Shown in pieces: positions 43,763 through 52,363 of a stretch of DNA of 64,000 bases. The translations under genes and the position numbers were made by a program. The stretch spans positions 124,001-188,000 of the forward strand of contig NZ_JNWQ01000002.1 in assembly GCF_000716875.1 (NCBI RefSeq). Reading direction: 5' to 3'. Source of the DNA: Streptomyces novaecaesareae. GTDB taxonomy: Bacteria; Actinomycetota; Actinomycetes; Streptomycetales; Streptomycetaceae. A model generated the notes under the pieces. The model saw only the letters and a program-made list of their open reading frames with translations, was not told the DNA's origin and made no database searches. Numbering within the stretch: the stretch's first letter is position 1; each line of letters begins with the position of its first letter.

Positions 43763-45016
43763 TCACCCTCTGGGCTGCATCAACTGTGGCTGCCTGTCGC
43801 CCTGGCGTTGCTCCGAGATGCGGGTGAGCGTCTCCAGCGGTCGAGTGAGCACCTCGGAGAACGCCAGTTCGGCGGCGCCGATCAGGACGGTGTCGCCGCC
43901 GAGTGAGCTGACTCGCAGCCGCAGGTGCTCCCGCACCGCGGCGAGGGCGTTGGTGTTGATCCGGCTGCGCACCTGTGCGGCGGATCCGAGGAAGACGTCC
44001 CGGAGGGTGCCGCCGAGGATGACCAGATCCGGATCGAAGAGGTTGACGAGGTTCGCGATGCCGATGCCGAGCCAGTCCGCGACGCGGTGCAGAGCCGCAC
44101 GCGCGGTGACGTCTCCGAGGTCGGCGGCGATGACCACCGACCGTACGGCGTCGACCCCGGTGACGCCGCCGTCCCGACCGGCGGCCTCCAGGAGGGCGCG
44201 CTCACCTGCCTCGGCTTCCAGGCAGCCGTGGGCGCCGCAGCCGCACGGCCGCCCCTGGTACGGGTTGACGTTCATGTGGCCGATCTCGCCGGCGTATCCG
44301 CGCTCGCCCCGCAGGAGTTCACCGTCGGTGATCACTCCGGCGCCGATCCCGACCTCGCCGTGGAGGTAGACGAGGTTCTGGCATTCTCGGCCGATGCCGC
44401 GCCGGTGCTCGGCGAGCGCGCCGAGATTGGCCTCGTTGGCGACGAGGACCGGGACGTCCAGGCGGAGCCGGTCGGCGAAGGCACCGGCGAAGTCGACGCC
44501 CTGCCAGCCCATGTTGGGGGTGAGGGTGACCAGCCCGTCGGGGTGGCGGACGATGCCGCGCACCGCCACGGCGACGCCGACGCACGAACTGCCGGCCGGT
44601 GCGCGGGCCAGCATCTCGTGGGCGAATCCGGCGAGGATGGCGGCCACGCGCGCGGGGTCCTGCGGGTGCCCGTCGGGCCAGGGGCACTCGCGCCGGTCCA
44701 GGAACACGCCGCCGAGGCCGATGAGGGCCGCCGCCAGGCGCTCCACGCCCACGTCCACCGCCAGGACGTGCACGCGGGTGGACTCCGGCTTCACGACCAG
44801 CGAGGGCCGCCCGGCCCGGCCGGTTTCCTGCGGCAGCTCCTCGCGGACCAGGCCCGCGGCCGTCAGATCGCCGACCAGACCCAGGATGGTGCTGCGGTTG
44901 AGGCCGAGCCGGGTCGCCAGGACGGCGCGCGAGGTGGGCCCGTCGAAGTGGACGAGGCGCAGCAGGGCGCCCAGGTTGTGCTGGCGGACCTCTTCCTGGG
45001 AAGGACCGGCTTTCAT
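43763..45016 (-). CDS. ROK-family repressor (XylR/NagC type)
   Basis: A 417-residue ROK regulator. An N-terminal winged helix-turn-helix (RQHNLGALLRLVHFDGPTSRAVLATRLGLNRSTILGLVGDL, about residues 11-52) precedes a sugar-kinase-like ROK domain with ATP/sugar-binding segments (VAVDVGVERLAAALI-like, GVAVAVRGIV, GIGAGVITDGEL, EIGHMNVNPYQGRPCGCGAHGCLEAEAG with the Zn CxCxxxxC motif) and the second part to residue 417. It is the last gene of a minus-strand operon with a sugar ABC importer, so it probably senses the transported sugar and represses the operon through the dyad upstream of the binding-protein gene. Confidence 0.9.
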   Translation of the reverse strand: MKAGPSQEEVRQHNLGALLRLVHFDGPTSRAVLATRLGLNRSTILGLVGDLTAAGLVREELPQETGRAGRPSLVVKPESTRVHVLAVDVGVERLAAALIGLGGVFLDRRECPWPDGHPQDPARVAAILAGFAHEMLARAPAGSSCVGVAVAVRGIVRHPDGLVTLTPNMGWQGVDFAGAFADRLRLDVPVLVANEANLGALAEHRRGIGRECQNLVYLHGEVGIGAGVITDGELLRGERGYAGEIGHMNVNPYQGRPCGCGAHGCLEAEAGERALLEAAGRDGGVTGVDAVRSVVIAADLGDVTARAALHRVADWLGIGIANLVNLFDPDLVILGGTLRDVFLGSAAQVRSRINTNALAAVREHLRLRVSSLGGDTVLIGAAELAFSEVLTRPLETLTRISEQRQGDRQPQLMQPRG

Positions 45017-45018
45017 GG

Positions 45019-45061
45019 CTGGCGACCCTCATCGTTGGGGCTGGCGACCCTCATCGTTGGG
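45019..45061. repeat. Direct repeat spanning the permease stop and the ROK ribosome binding site
   Basis: The 21-bp unit CTGGCGACCCTCATCGTTGGG occurs at 45019-45039 and again at 45041-45061. On the minus strand each copy contains GATGAGGG, a ribosome-binding-like sequence; the first (nearest the gene) serves the ROK start at 45016, and the second copy holds the TGA of the permease (45051-45053). Confidence 0.85.
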
Positions 45062-46328
45062 CTGAGCGGCGGCGGGACATTGCGTCCACACCGGCGGCCA
45101 CCAGCAGAACCGATCCCGTGACAGCGTACTTGACGCCTGAGGAGTACCCCATCAGGCCCATACCGTTCTGGATCACCGCGACGACCAGGCCGCCCAGCAC
45201 GGCGTCGACGACGCGGCCGCGACCGCCGAACAGGCTCGTGCCGCCGATGACGGCGCTGCCGACGGCGAGCAGCAGGACGTTGCTCCCGCCGGTGTTGGGG
45301 TCCACGGAGTTGCCCCGGGAGGCGGCGATGATGCCGCCGACGGCCGCCAGGCAGGAGCAGATGACGAAGGCGGCGGTTCGGATGAAGGCGACGTTGATCC
45401 CGGCCCGGCGGGCGGCTTCCGGGCTGCCGCCCACGGCGTAGATGTGCAGGCCGAAGCCGGTCCGCTGCAGGGTGAACGTCCCGAGCAGGAGGAGCGCCCC
45501 GATCACGGGCACGACGATGGGCACGCCCTTGAGGGAGCTGACGATGACGTTGCGGCTGCGCTCCTGGTTGAGCAGGAACACGGCCGCGCCCCCGAGCACG
45601 ACGACGGCGCCGGTCCGGATGGCGAGGAGCGCCATCGGGGTTCCGGCGAGGCCCCGGCCGAGCCGGTCGCGGCTGCGGCGCAGTTGCAGGACGGCGTAGC
45701 CGACGGCGCAGCCGGCCAGCAGGACCCAGCCGAGGACGGGGCTGAGGTTGTCGTTCGCGATGGCCAGGATGGTCGGGTCCTTGACCGAGACGTTCGTGCC
45801 TTCCTTCAGCAGGATCAGGACGACGCCCTGGAAGCCGAGGAACGCGGCCAGCGTCACCACGAAGGAGGGGATTCCGACCTTGGCGACGAGCGTGCCGATG
45901 AGCAGGCCGATGACCGCGCCGGTCAGCATGGCGGCGGTCACCGCGGCGTACCAGGGCCAGCCGTGGTCGGTCAGCAGGATGGCCAGGACCGCGGCGCAGA
46001 CACCACTGGCGTAGCCGGCCGACAGGTCGATCTCGCCGAGGAGCAGGACGAACACCAGCCCCATGGCGATGGCGATGCTGCCCGAGCTCTGGGTGAGCAG
46101 GTTGGCGAAGTTCAGGTTGGACAGGAAGACCGGGCGCAGGACGGCGAAGAACACGCACAGGACGATCAGGCCGGCGATGGCGGGAAGGGCACCGAGCTCG
46201 CCCGCGCGCACCTGCGCGAGGTAGCTGCGGCCGACGTCCCCCAGGCGGGCGGTCGGGGACGGGCCTTCCTCGGAGTCGGTGGGGCGGTTCGGCCGCTCGG
46301 GCTTCTGGGGGGCGAGGGCGGAGGTCAT
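45051..46328 (-). CDS. xylH: Sugar ABC transporter permease (XylH-like)
   Basis: A 425-residue permease of the ribose/xylose (CUT2) class. About ten hydrophobic segments are visible, starting ALPAIAGLIVLCVFFAVLRPVF (about residue 48), and the CUT2 loop signature EIDLSAGYASGVCAAVLAILL (about 98). Later segments include VGSAVIGGTSLFGGRGRVVDAVLGGLVVAVIQNGMGLMG. The ATG at 46328 overlaps the ATPase stop as ATGA. It works with the upstream binding protein and ATPase; xylose is the most likely sugar by family similarity, but glucose or other pentoses are possible. Confidence 0.88.
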   Translation of the reverse strand: MTSALAPQKPERPNRPTDSEEGPSPTARLGDVGRSYLAQVRAGELGALPAIAGLIVLCVFFAVLRPVFLSNLNFANLLTQSSGSIAIAMGLVFVLLLGEIDLSAGYASGVCAAVLAILLTDHGWPWYAAVTAAMLTGAVIGLLIGTLVAKVGIPSFVVTLAAFLGFQGVVLILLKEGTNVSVKDPTILAIANDNLSPVLGWVLLAGCAVGYAVLQLRRSRDRLGRGLAGTPMALLAIRTGAVVVLGGAAVFLLNQERSRNVIVSSLKGVPIVVPVIGALLLLGTFTLQRTGFGLHIYAVGGSPEAARRAGINVAFIRTAAFVICSCLAAVGGIIAASRGNSVDPNTGGSNVLLLAVGSAVIGGTSLFGGRGRVVDAVLGGLVVAVIQNGMGLMGYSSGVKYAVTGSVLLVAAGVDAMSRRRSAQR

Positions 46329-47104
46329 ACGGCGGCTCCGTTGGGGGTGGTCCGAGGGCCCAGGTTGCCGCTGCGGCCCGCGGTGATCAGTTCGACGACC
46401 TGTGCGTGTGTCACGTCGGAGGCCTTGACCTGAGCGGCCATCCGTCCGAGGTGCAGTGCGGCTATCCGGTCGGAGACCGCGAAGACGTCGTTCATGTTGT
46501 GCGAGATGAGCACGACGGCCAGGCCGTTGTCGGCCAGCCGGCGCACGAGTTCCAGGACCTGCGCGGTCTGGGCGACGCCGAGGGCCGCGGTGGGCTCGTC
46601 GAGGACCACGAGCTTGCTGTTCCACAGCACCGCCTTGGCGATGGCGACGGTCTGGCGCTGGCCGCCGGAGAGGCTGGAGACCTTCTGGCGAAGGGACTTG
46701 ACGGTGCGCACCGAGAGTCCCCGGAGCGTCGCGGCGGCCATCTCCTCCATGGTCGAGTCGTCGAGCACCATGCCGCGGCGCTTCTCCCGCCCCAGGAACA
46801 TGTTCTGCACGATGTCGAGGTTGTCGCACAGTGCGAGGTCCTGGTAGACGATCTCCACCCCGAGCGCGGCGGCGTCGCGCGGGCTGTGCACCTGAACCGG
46901 CTGACCGTCGAAGAGGTAGTCCCCCGCGTCGATGGGGTGGATGCCGCCGATGCACTTGACGAGCGTCGACTTGCCGGCGCCGTTGTCGCCGACGAGTGCG
47001 GTGACCTCCCCCGCGTAGGCGCTGAACGCGATGTCGTGCAGGACCTGGACGGGGCCGAAGCTCTTGTCGATCCCGCGCAACTCGAGAGTCGGTGTCTCTG
47101 TCAT
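46325..47104 (-). CDS. xylG: Sugar ABC transporter ATP-binding protein, single-domain (XylG-like)
   Basis: A 259-residue ATPase with Walker A GDNGAGKST (residues about 37-45), Q-loop YQDLALCDN, signature SLSGGQRQT and Walker B KLVVLDEPTAAL. CUT2 importers usually have a fused two-domain ATPase of about 500 residues; this one has only one ABC domain, so a homodimer must act, as occurs in several actinomycete xylose systems. The ATG at 47104 lies behind AGGAG, and its stop overlaps the permease ATG (ATGA). A strong hairpin separates it from the binding-protein gene upstream. Confidence 0.9.
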   Translation of the reverse strand: MTETPTLELRGIDKSFGPVQVLHDIAFSAYAGEVTALVGDNGAGKSTLVKCIGGIHPIDAGDYLFDGQPVQVHSPRDAAALGVEIVYQDLALCDNLDIVQNMFLGREKRRGMVLDDSTMEEMAAATLRGLSVRTVKSLRQKVSSLSGGQRQTVAIAKAVLWNSKLVVLDEPTAALGVAQTAQVLELVRRLADNGLAVVLISHNMNDVFAVSDRIAALHLGRMAAQVKASDVTHAQVVELITAGRSGNLGPRTTPNGAAV

Positions 47105-47130
47105 GGGTGAGGCTCCTGGGGATTGGCGGG

Positions 47131-47164
47131 GTGGGCCCCGCGCCACCGGCGGCGCGGGGCCCAC
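47131..47164 (-). terminator. Intercistronic hairpin between binding-protein and ATPase genes
   Basis: Perfect 14-bp stem (47131-47144 GTGGGCCCCGCGCC with 47151-47164) and a 6-nt loop, 20 nt after the binding-protein stop. In binding-protein-dependent operons such elements partly terminate or stabilise the upstream mRNA so that more binding protein than transporter is made. Confidence 0.6.
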
Positions 47165-47184
47165 GGGTAGGGCCGGCGCTCGCG

Positions 47185-48291
47185 CTACTTGATGCCGGCC
47201 TTCGTGCACAGCGCGTCGTAGTCGCCGGTGCACAGTTGCGCCTTGGTGACGAAGCCGTCGGTGATGACGTCCTGGATGTTGTTCTTGACGATGGCCTCGG
47301 GTGTCAGCAGCGCCGCCGGGACGTCGCGGTTGCCCGTCGGGTCGTGGACGGTGACGCTGGTCTGGCCCTTCTTGCCGCCGGCCAGCTCGACCGCGAGGGC
47401 TGACACCGCGTCAGCTTCCTTCTTCACGGCCTTGTAGACGGTCATGCACTGGTCGCCCGCCAGGATGTTCTGCAGGCCCTGCACCGTCGCGTCCTGACCG
47501 GTGATCGGCACCTGCCCGTTGCGGTGGTTCTTGCGCAGTACGGCGATGGCCGCGTTGGCCAGATTGTCGTTGGCCGCGAGCACCCCGCCGATGTTCGGCG
47601 CACTGGTGTTCATCTGCTCGAAGATCGTCTGAGCCTGGGCGCTGTCCCAGTCGGGCACCGACTGGTTGGGGCCCTTGGTGTACTCCCCGGAGGCGTACAG
47701 CGGGTCCAGCACGCTGTTGTAGCCGTTGGCGAACAGGGTGGCGTTGTTGTCCGTCGGAGAGCCGTTGAGTTCGGCCACGACGGGGTTCTTGGCGCCCATG
47801 TCGCTCAGACACTTCGTCAGGCCCTGGCCCTGGAGCTTGCCGACCTGGTCGTTGTCGAAGCTGACGTAGTACTGGGCGGAGCCGCCGAGGGTGAGCCGGT
47901 CGTAGTCGATGGTGGCCACGCCCTGGGTCTTGGCCTTGTCGAGGACGGCCTTGCCGGTTCCGCTGTCGAGGTTGACGATGATCAGCACGTTCACGCCACT
48001 GGTGATCATCTGGTCGGCGATCGTCTGGAACGCCTGCTTGTCGCCCTCGGCGTTCTGGATGTCGTAGTCCACACCGGCGGCCTTGAAGGCCGCCGCGAGG
48101 TACGGCCGGTCCGCGGTCTCCCAGCGGACGGACGACTTGCTGTCCGGCAGGATCACGCCGATCTTCGGCTTCTTGCCGCCGGCGGAGCCGGAACCGGAGC
48201 CGGAGCCGGAGCCCGAGGAGCCGCAGGCGGTGACGGTGGAGAGCAGGGCCGCTGACAAGGCGGCGGTGGCGAACAGGAGCCCCTTGCGCAT
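47185..48291 (-). CDS. xylF: Sugar-binding lipoprotein (xylose-type, XylF-like)
   Basis: A 368-residue periplasmic-binding-fold lipoprotein anchored outside the membrane. The signal peptide ends in the lipobox VTAC with the lipidated Cys at 23, followed by a Gly/Ser linker, then the fold: KIGVILPDSKSSVRWETADRPYLAAAFKAAGVDYDIQNAEGD (about residues 43-85), LIIVNLDSGTGKAVLDKAKTQGVATIDYDRLTLGGSAQYYVSFDN, and ITGQDATVQGLQNILAGDQCMTVYK. These are characteristic of D-xylose-binding proteins. The ATG at 48291 is behind AAGGAC. It is the first gene of the operon and lies downstream of a candidate ROK operator. Confidence 0.9.
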   Translation of the reverse strand: MRKGLLFATAALSAALLSTVTACGSSGSGSGSGSGSAGGKKPKIGVILPDSKSSVRWETADRPYLAAAFKAAGVDYDIQNAEGDKQAFQTIADQMITSGVNVLIIVNLDSGTGKAVLDKAKTQGVATIDYDRLTLGGSAQYYVSFDNDQVGKLQGQGLTKCLSDMGAKNPVVAELNGSPTDNNATLFANGYNSVLDPLYASGEYTKGPNQSVPDWDSAQAQTIFEQMNTSAPNIGGVLAANDNLANAAIAVLRKNHRNGQVPITGQDATVQGLQNILAGDQCMTVYKAVKKEADAVSALAVELAGGKKGQTSVTVHDPTGNRDVPAALLTPEAIVKNNIQDVITDGFVTKAQLCTGDYDALCTKAGIK

Positions 48292-48382
48292 GGGCAGGGT
48301 CCTTTCGAGGCGTGTCCGACCTGTGCCGGACGTGCGTTGGCCGATGAAGGGTGGGGATGGGCACGAGCACGAAGCAGGGAAG

Positions 48383-48405
48383 GTTTGTTGCCCGCGACAA
48401 CATAC
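48383..48405. promoter_or_regulatory. Candidate ROK operator upstream of the binding-protein gene
   Basis: Inverted repeat with arms GTTTGTTG (48383-48390) and CAACATAC (48398-48405) around a 7-nt centre, one mismatch per arm pair. It lies about 92 nt upstream of the binding-protein start, in an AT-richer stretch. ROK regulators of xylose operons bind TTGT/AACA-type dyads; assignment to the ROK protein at 43763-45016 is inference. Confidence 0.45.
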
Positions 48406-48540
48406 GTCCTGTGATGAGGTCCGCCAAGCCCTTGCGCCGACCCGCGTGCGTAACGATCGAGTCACCGGAACTGGTGCGCCACAGCGCGGACTTGCCGCCG
48501 CTCACGCTCCTCCTCGGCCCGGCTCGGCCCCGGAACAGGC

Positions 48541-48573
48541 CTGCCCGCCGCACCGTGACGGTGCGGCGGGCAG
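48541..48573 (-). terminator. Strong terminator downstream of the GH9 cellulase gene
   Basis: A 16-bp perfect inverted repeat (CTGCCCGCCGCACCGT at 48541-48556 with its complement at 48558-48573), 33 nt beyond the stop of the minus-strand cellulase gene. It is the most stable hairpin in the window. Confidence 0.7.
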
Positions 48574-48605
48574 CTGGTCGGGGCGGTGCTCAGGCGGGGC
48601 GGTGC

Positions 48606-50774
48606 TCAGGCGCAGTTGGCGCCGTTCAGGGTGAACCGGGCCGGTGCCGGGTTGGCCCCGGAGTACGTCGCCTGGAAGCCGAAGCTCGCCCGCGCGCCGG
48701 GCGCCAGGGCGCCGTTCCAGCCGGCGTCCCGGGCGGTCACGGAGGCACCGGACTGGGTCGCCGTCGCGTTCCAGGCGGTGGAGATCCGCTGGTCACCCGG
48801 GAAGCTCCAGCCGAGCGTCCAGCCGGAGACGGTCGAGGTGCCGGTGTTCTGCACGGTCACGGTGGCGGTGAACCCGTTGCCCCACGCGTTGTCGACCTTG
48901 TACGCCACGGAGCAGGACGCCGCGGGCGCCGACCGCCGCTCGGCGGCGAACGCCGCCAGCCAGGCCAGTGAGGCGTTCCAGTTGATCGCGACCTCGTTGG
49001 TGGAGTACGAGCCGATGTCGTCGACGTAGCAGGCCGCCGGTGCGCAGCCCACCAGTTGGGCCTTTGCCACCGGGTCCTCCAGGGCGGCGTCCGGGCCGCC
49101 CGCGAAGGAGCCGGCGGGCGGGTGCGGCAGCGAGGCGTCGTTCTGGTGCGCCCAGAACCGGTGGTGCTGGTTCTCGGAGGCCCGCTCGCCGTAGCCCGTC
49201 ACGTAGGAGCGGTCCAGGGCGTTGCGGCCCAGCAGGTAGTCCATCGTCTCCAGCGCGCCGGTCCGGTAGCGCGCGGCGCCGGTCAGCTCGTAGGCGACGG
49301 CCAGCACCATCGCGTTGTTGGCGACCGAGCTGTTGGAGCCCCACACATAGCCGTCGGCGGGGATCGGCACCGCGTAGCCCTGTCCGGCCATGGTGGACAG
49401 GTAGCCGTCGGCGGCCGAGGTCAGCAGGCCGCGCAGCCGGGTCACGTCGTCGGCGGGCAGGGCCACGCCGGGCGCGGTGGCCAGGGTGATCCGGCCGAGC
49501 GTCGCGGTGCCGCCCCACCAGAACGCGTCGACCGGCTTGCTGTGGTGCGGCGAGGAGGTGACCGCGTCCCGGTACTGCGACTCGCCGGTGGTGGCCAGGA
49601 GTTCGGCCGCCGCCCAGTAGAACTCGTCGGAGACGTCGGAGTCCTCGTACGCGCCGCCGCCGGTGTTGTCGGTCGCCGGGGCGAGGACGTTCGGGTTGGC
49701 CAGCGCCGCCGTCCAGGCCCGGCGGGCCGCGTCCAGGCAGCGGGCGGCGAAGGCGGCGTCGTACGGCGCGTACACCCGGGCGCACTGGGCCGCGGTGGCG
49801 GCCAGGTTGAGCGTGGCGGCCGTCGACGGCTGGTGCAACTCGCGCTGCTGGTCGTCGAGTTCGGGCCGGGTCGGCAGGCCGGTCCACTGCGCGTCGTGGA
49901 TCTTGTGGAAGGCCATCCCGGCCTTCGGCCGGCCGTCCGGGACCTGCATCCGCAGCAGGAAGTCCAGTTCCCAGCGGGCCTCGTCCAGTACGTCCGGTAC
50001 GCCGTTGCCGCGCTCGGGGACGCGCAGCGTGGAGTCGCCGAGGGCCGCGTCATTGCCCGAACGGTGCGCCCGCTCGAAGGAGTTGACCAGCTCCCAGGTC
50101 GCGATGCCGCCATTGACCACGTACTTGCCCTGGTCGCCGGCGTCGTACCAGCCACCGTGGACGTCCAGCCGGTAGTCGCACACTCCGGCCTGGCACGGCA
50201 CGTCGGTGTCGCCCTTGTTCGGCGCCACCCCCAGGTGGCCGGCGGGGCGGGCGTACGCGCTGCCGGCCAGGGCCGCGTCGATGCCGATGCCGCTGCGCTG
50301 CTGGTAGAAGAACGACATGCTGTCGCCGCGCAGCCCGTCGTACAGCGCGGCCGAGATGTCGAACGGGTGGCTCACCGATCCGTCCACGACCAGGGTGAAA
50401 CCGGTGCCGGTGCCGGTGTACGCGCCGAAGTCCACCAGGTGCGTGGACTGGCCGGACGCCCGGTCGGCGCCGTGCACGGTGGTGGTGCCGGAGGCGACCT
50501 GCGCGCCGGAGGCGCCGCGCAGCTGCCAGGCGAGCGGGGCGGTCGCCGAGCTGACCACGGTGGCCCGCTTGGGACCGTCCGGCAGGTAACCGAGCTGGTT
50601 CACGCGGACGGGGAAATCGGCGACCGCGGTGGCGGCGGTTGCGGTTGCGGCGGTTGCGGTGGCTGGGGCTGGGGCGAACGCGGCGGCGGTCAGCCCGCCG
50701 GCGGCCAGGGCCAGGCCGGTCAGCGCGGCGGCCGCGCGCCGGGGCAGCCCGCGGCCGGAGAGGACGGGAGGCAT
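48606..50774 (-). CDS. Secreted GH9 endoglucanase with Ig-like N-domain and CBM2
   Basis: A 722-residue extracellular cellulase. Signal peptide [23 protein letters not shown] (about residues 11-33). An Ig-like CelD N-terminal domain ([23 protein letters not shown]) is followed by the GH9 catalytic domain with its Asp cluster [18 protein letters not shown] (about residues 210-227), the His motif [18 protein letters not shown] and the Glu motif [18 protein letters not shown]. The C-terminal ~100 residues are a CBM2 ([49 protein letters not shown]). The ATG at 50774 follows AGGAAGG. It would attack β-1,4-glucan; the perfect CebR box upstream argues for cellobiose induction. Confidence 0.96.
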   Translation of the reverse strand: MPPVLSGRGLPRRAAAALTGLALAAGGLTAAAFAPAPATATAATATAATAVADFPVRVNQLGYLPDGPKRATVVSSATAPLAWQLRGASGAQVASGTTTVHGADRASGQSTHLVDFGAYTGTGTGFTLVVDGSVSHPFDISAALYDGLRGDSMSFFYQQRSGIGIDAALAGSAYARPAGHLGVAPNKGDTDVPCQAGVCDYRLDVHGGWYDAGDQGKYVVNGGIATWELVNSFERAHRSGNDAALGDSTLRVPERGNGVPDVLDEARWELDFLLRMQVPDGRPKAGMAFHKIHDAQWTGLPTRPELDDQQRELHQPSTAATLNLAATAAQCARVYAPYDAAFAARCLDAARRAWTAALANPNVLAPATDNTGGGAYEDSDVSDEFYWAAAELLATTGESQYRDAVTSSPHHSKPVDAFWWGGTATLGRITLATAPGVALPADDVTRLRGLLTSAADGYLSTMAGQGYAVPIPADGYVWGSNSSVANNAMVLAVAYELTGAARYRTGALETMDYLLGRNALDRSYVTGYGERASENQHHRFWAHQNDASLPHPPAGSFAGGPDAALEDPVAKAQLVGCAPAACYVDDIGSYSTNEVAINWNASLAWLAAFAAERRSAPAASCSVAYKVDNAWGNGFTATVTVQNTGTSTVSGWTLGWSFPGDQRISTAWNATATQSGASVTARDAGWNGALAPGARASFGFQATYSGANPAPARFTLNGANCA

Positions 50775-50829
50775 GGGTGGGAGCCTTCCTGCGGAGGGGG
50801 AGGGGACGCGAGGGTGGGAGCCCGGAAGC

Positions 50830-50843
50830 TGGGAGCGCTCCCA
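50830..50843. promoter_or_regulatory. CebR-type operator (cellulose-utilisation repressor box)
   Basis: TGGGAGCGCTCCCA at 50830-50843 is a perfect 14-bp palindrome identical to the CebR consensus described for Streptomyces. It lies 56 nt upstream of the GH9 cellulase start, in the right place to block transcription in the absence of cellobiose. CebR is not encoded in this window. Confidence 0.9.
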
Positions 50844-51075
50844 TCGCCCATGAAGCCAGCCGGTCAGTCGGTGCGTCAAGAGGTGGTAAACGAGCGGGAG
50901 TTGACGCTGACGCTCGCAGAAGCGAGCCGATGTCCGACGGTTCGTCGGCATCGGGAGCGGATCGCGGCGCGGGGCGTCCGGTCGGTGTGGAGCAGGGGTC
51001 CGGGTCGGGCACCCGGGCCCCGGCGGCGCCGGTCAAGATTGGGTAACGGGCCGGAGTGGGTCTTGTCGACCCGAA

Positions 51076-51089
51076 TGTGAGCGCTAACA
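51076..51089. promoter_or_regulatory. LacI-family-like operator upstream of the sugar importer
   Basis: TGTGAGCGCTAACA at 51076-51089 differs at only one symmetric position from the palindrome TGTTAGCGCTAACA and has the central AGCGCT of LacI-family operators. It lies about 225 nt upstream of the binding-protein gene. No LacI-type gene is in the window. The remaining 50844-51314 gap shows no gene. Confidence 0.55.
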
Positions 51090-51314
51090 ATCTGGTCTCA
51101 GGTGAAACACCGTCACCACACCGCGTTCACGCGGACGAAACGGTGCGCCTTGCCCGAGTCGTGCCTCGCACCATCCGTTTCGCCCGGTCGTCCCGCCGTC
51201 TCGCCCGTTCGTCTTGCCCGTTCGCCTCGCCCAGTCGTCCCGCCCTCAGTCCAGTGAACGCCGGCCGGTGCTGCCGTCCGTGCGCGATCGACGATCCCGA
51301 GAGGAAGTCCCCCC

Positions 51315-52295
51315 ATGTCCAAGAGAGTTGCGGCAGTCCTGGTCACCGGTGCGATGGTCGCCGTCCTCACCGCCTGTGGTTCCGGCGGCGGAGGCTCCGC
51401 CGACAAGGGCTCCGGCCACAAACTCGTCGTGGGCTTCTCGCAGGTCGGTGCGGAGAGTGGCTGGCGCACCGCCAACACCAAGTCGGTCCAGGAGTCGGCG
51501 AAGAAGGCCGGCATCGAGCTGAAGTTCTCCGACGCGCAGCAGAAGCAGGAGAACCAGATCAAGGCGATCCGCTCGTTCATCCAGCAGAAGGTCGACGTGA
51601 TCGCCTTCTCGCCGGTGGTGGAATCGGGGTGGGACACCGTCCTGAAGGAGGCCAAGGACGCGCACATCCCGGTCATCCTGACCGACCGCGCGGTGGACTC
51701 CAAGGACGAGTCGCTCTACGTCTCCTTCCTCGGCTCCGACTTCGTCGAGGAGGGCAAGAAGGCCGGCGAGTGGCTGGTCAAGGAGTATGCGGCCAACAGC
51801 GGTGACGTGAACATCGTCCAGCTGGAGGGCACCACCGGTTCGGCGCCGGCCAACGACCGCAAGTCCGGCTTCGCGGACGCCACCAAGGGTGAGCCCAAGT
51901 TCAAGGTGGTCGCCTCGCAGACCGGCGACTTCACCCGCGCCAAGGGCAAGGAGGTCATGCAGGCCTTCCTGAAGTCCCAGTCGAAGATCGACGTGCTGTA
52001 CGCGCACAACGACGACATGGCGCTCGGCGCGATCCAGGCGATCGAGGAGGCCGGCAAGAAGCCGGGCACCGACATCAAGATCGTCTCTGTGGACGGCGTC
52101 AAGGACGCCTTCACTGCGATGAGCCAGGGAAAGATCAACTACGACGTCGAGTGCAACCCGCTGCTCGGCGACCAGCTGATGGACCTGGTGAAGAAGGTCA
52201 AGGCGGGTGAGCAGGTGCCGCGGCGGATCAAGACCGAGGAGGGCACCTTCACCCCCGAGCAGGCCACCGCGGCCCTGCCGAACCGTCAGTACTGA
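51315..52295 (+). CDS. ytfQ: Sugar-binding lipoprotein (galactofuranose/YtfQ-like)
   Basis: A 326-residue lipoprotein with signal peptide and lipobox LTAC (Cys near residue 21), then VVGFSQVGAESGWRTANTKSVQESAKKAGIELKFSDAQQKQENQIKAIRSFIQQKVDVIAFSPVVESGWDTVLKEAKDAHIPVILTDR, which is the characteristic YtfQ sequence, and a second lobe with VLYAHNDDMALGAIQAIEEAG. The ATG at 51315 follows a GAGAGGAAG-type ribosome binding site. In E. coli YtfQ delivers galactofuranose; in actinomycetes related systems may also move arabinose or galactose. First gene of a plus-strand four-gene operon. Confidence 0.9.
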   Translation: MSKRVAAVLVTGAMVAVLTACGSGGGGSADKGSGHKLVVGFSQVGAESGWRTANTKSVQESAKKAGIELKFSDAQQKQENQIKAIRSFIQQKVDVIAFSPVVESGWDTVLKEAKDAHIPVILTDRAVDSKDESLYVSFLGSDFVEEGKKAGEWLVKEYAANSGDVNIVQLEGTTGSAPANDRKSGFADATKGEPKFKVVASQTGDFTRAKGKEVMQAFLKSQSKIDVLYAHNDDMALGAIQAIEEAGKKPGTDIKIVSVDGVKDAFTAMSQGKINYDVECNPLLGDQLMDLVKKVKAGEQVPRRIKTEEGTFTPEQATAALPNRQY

Positions 52296-52313
52296 CCCAC
52301 CCCGGCCGAGGGT

Positions 52314-52339
52314 GGACGCGTCCGGGACCGGACGCGTCC
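52314..52339 (+). terminator. Intercistronic hairpin after the YtfQ-like gene
   Basis: The two 10-bp palindromes GGACGCGTCC at 52314-52323 and 52330-52339 pair perfectly across a 6-nt loop, 19 nt after the binding-protein stop. As in the xylose-type operon, this probably lowers expression of the downstream membrane components. Confidence 0.55.
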
Positions 52340-52363
52340 GGGACAGATGAGAGGAGAACCGGG

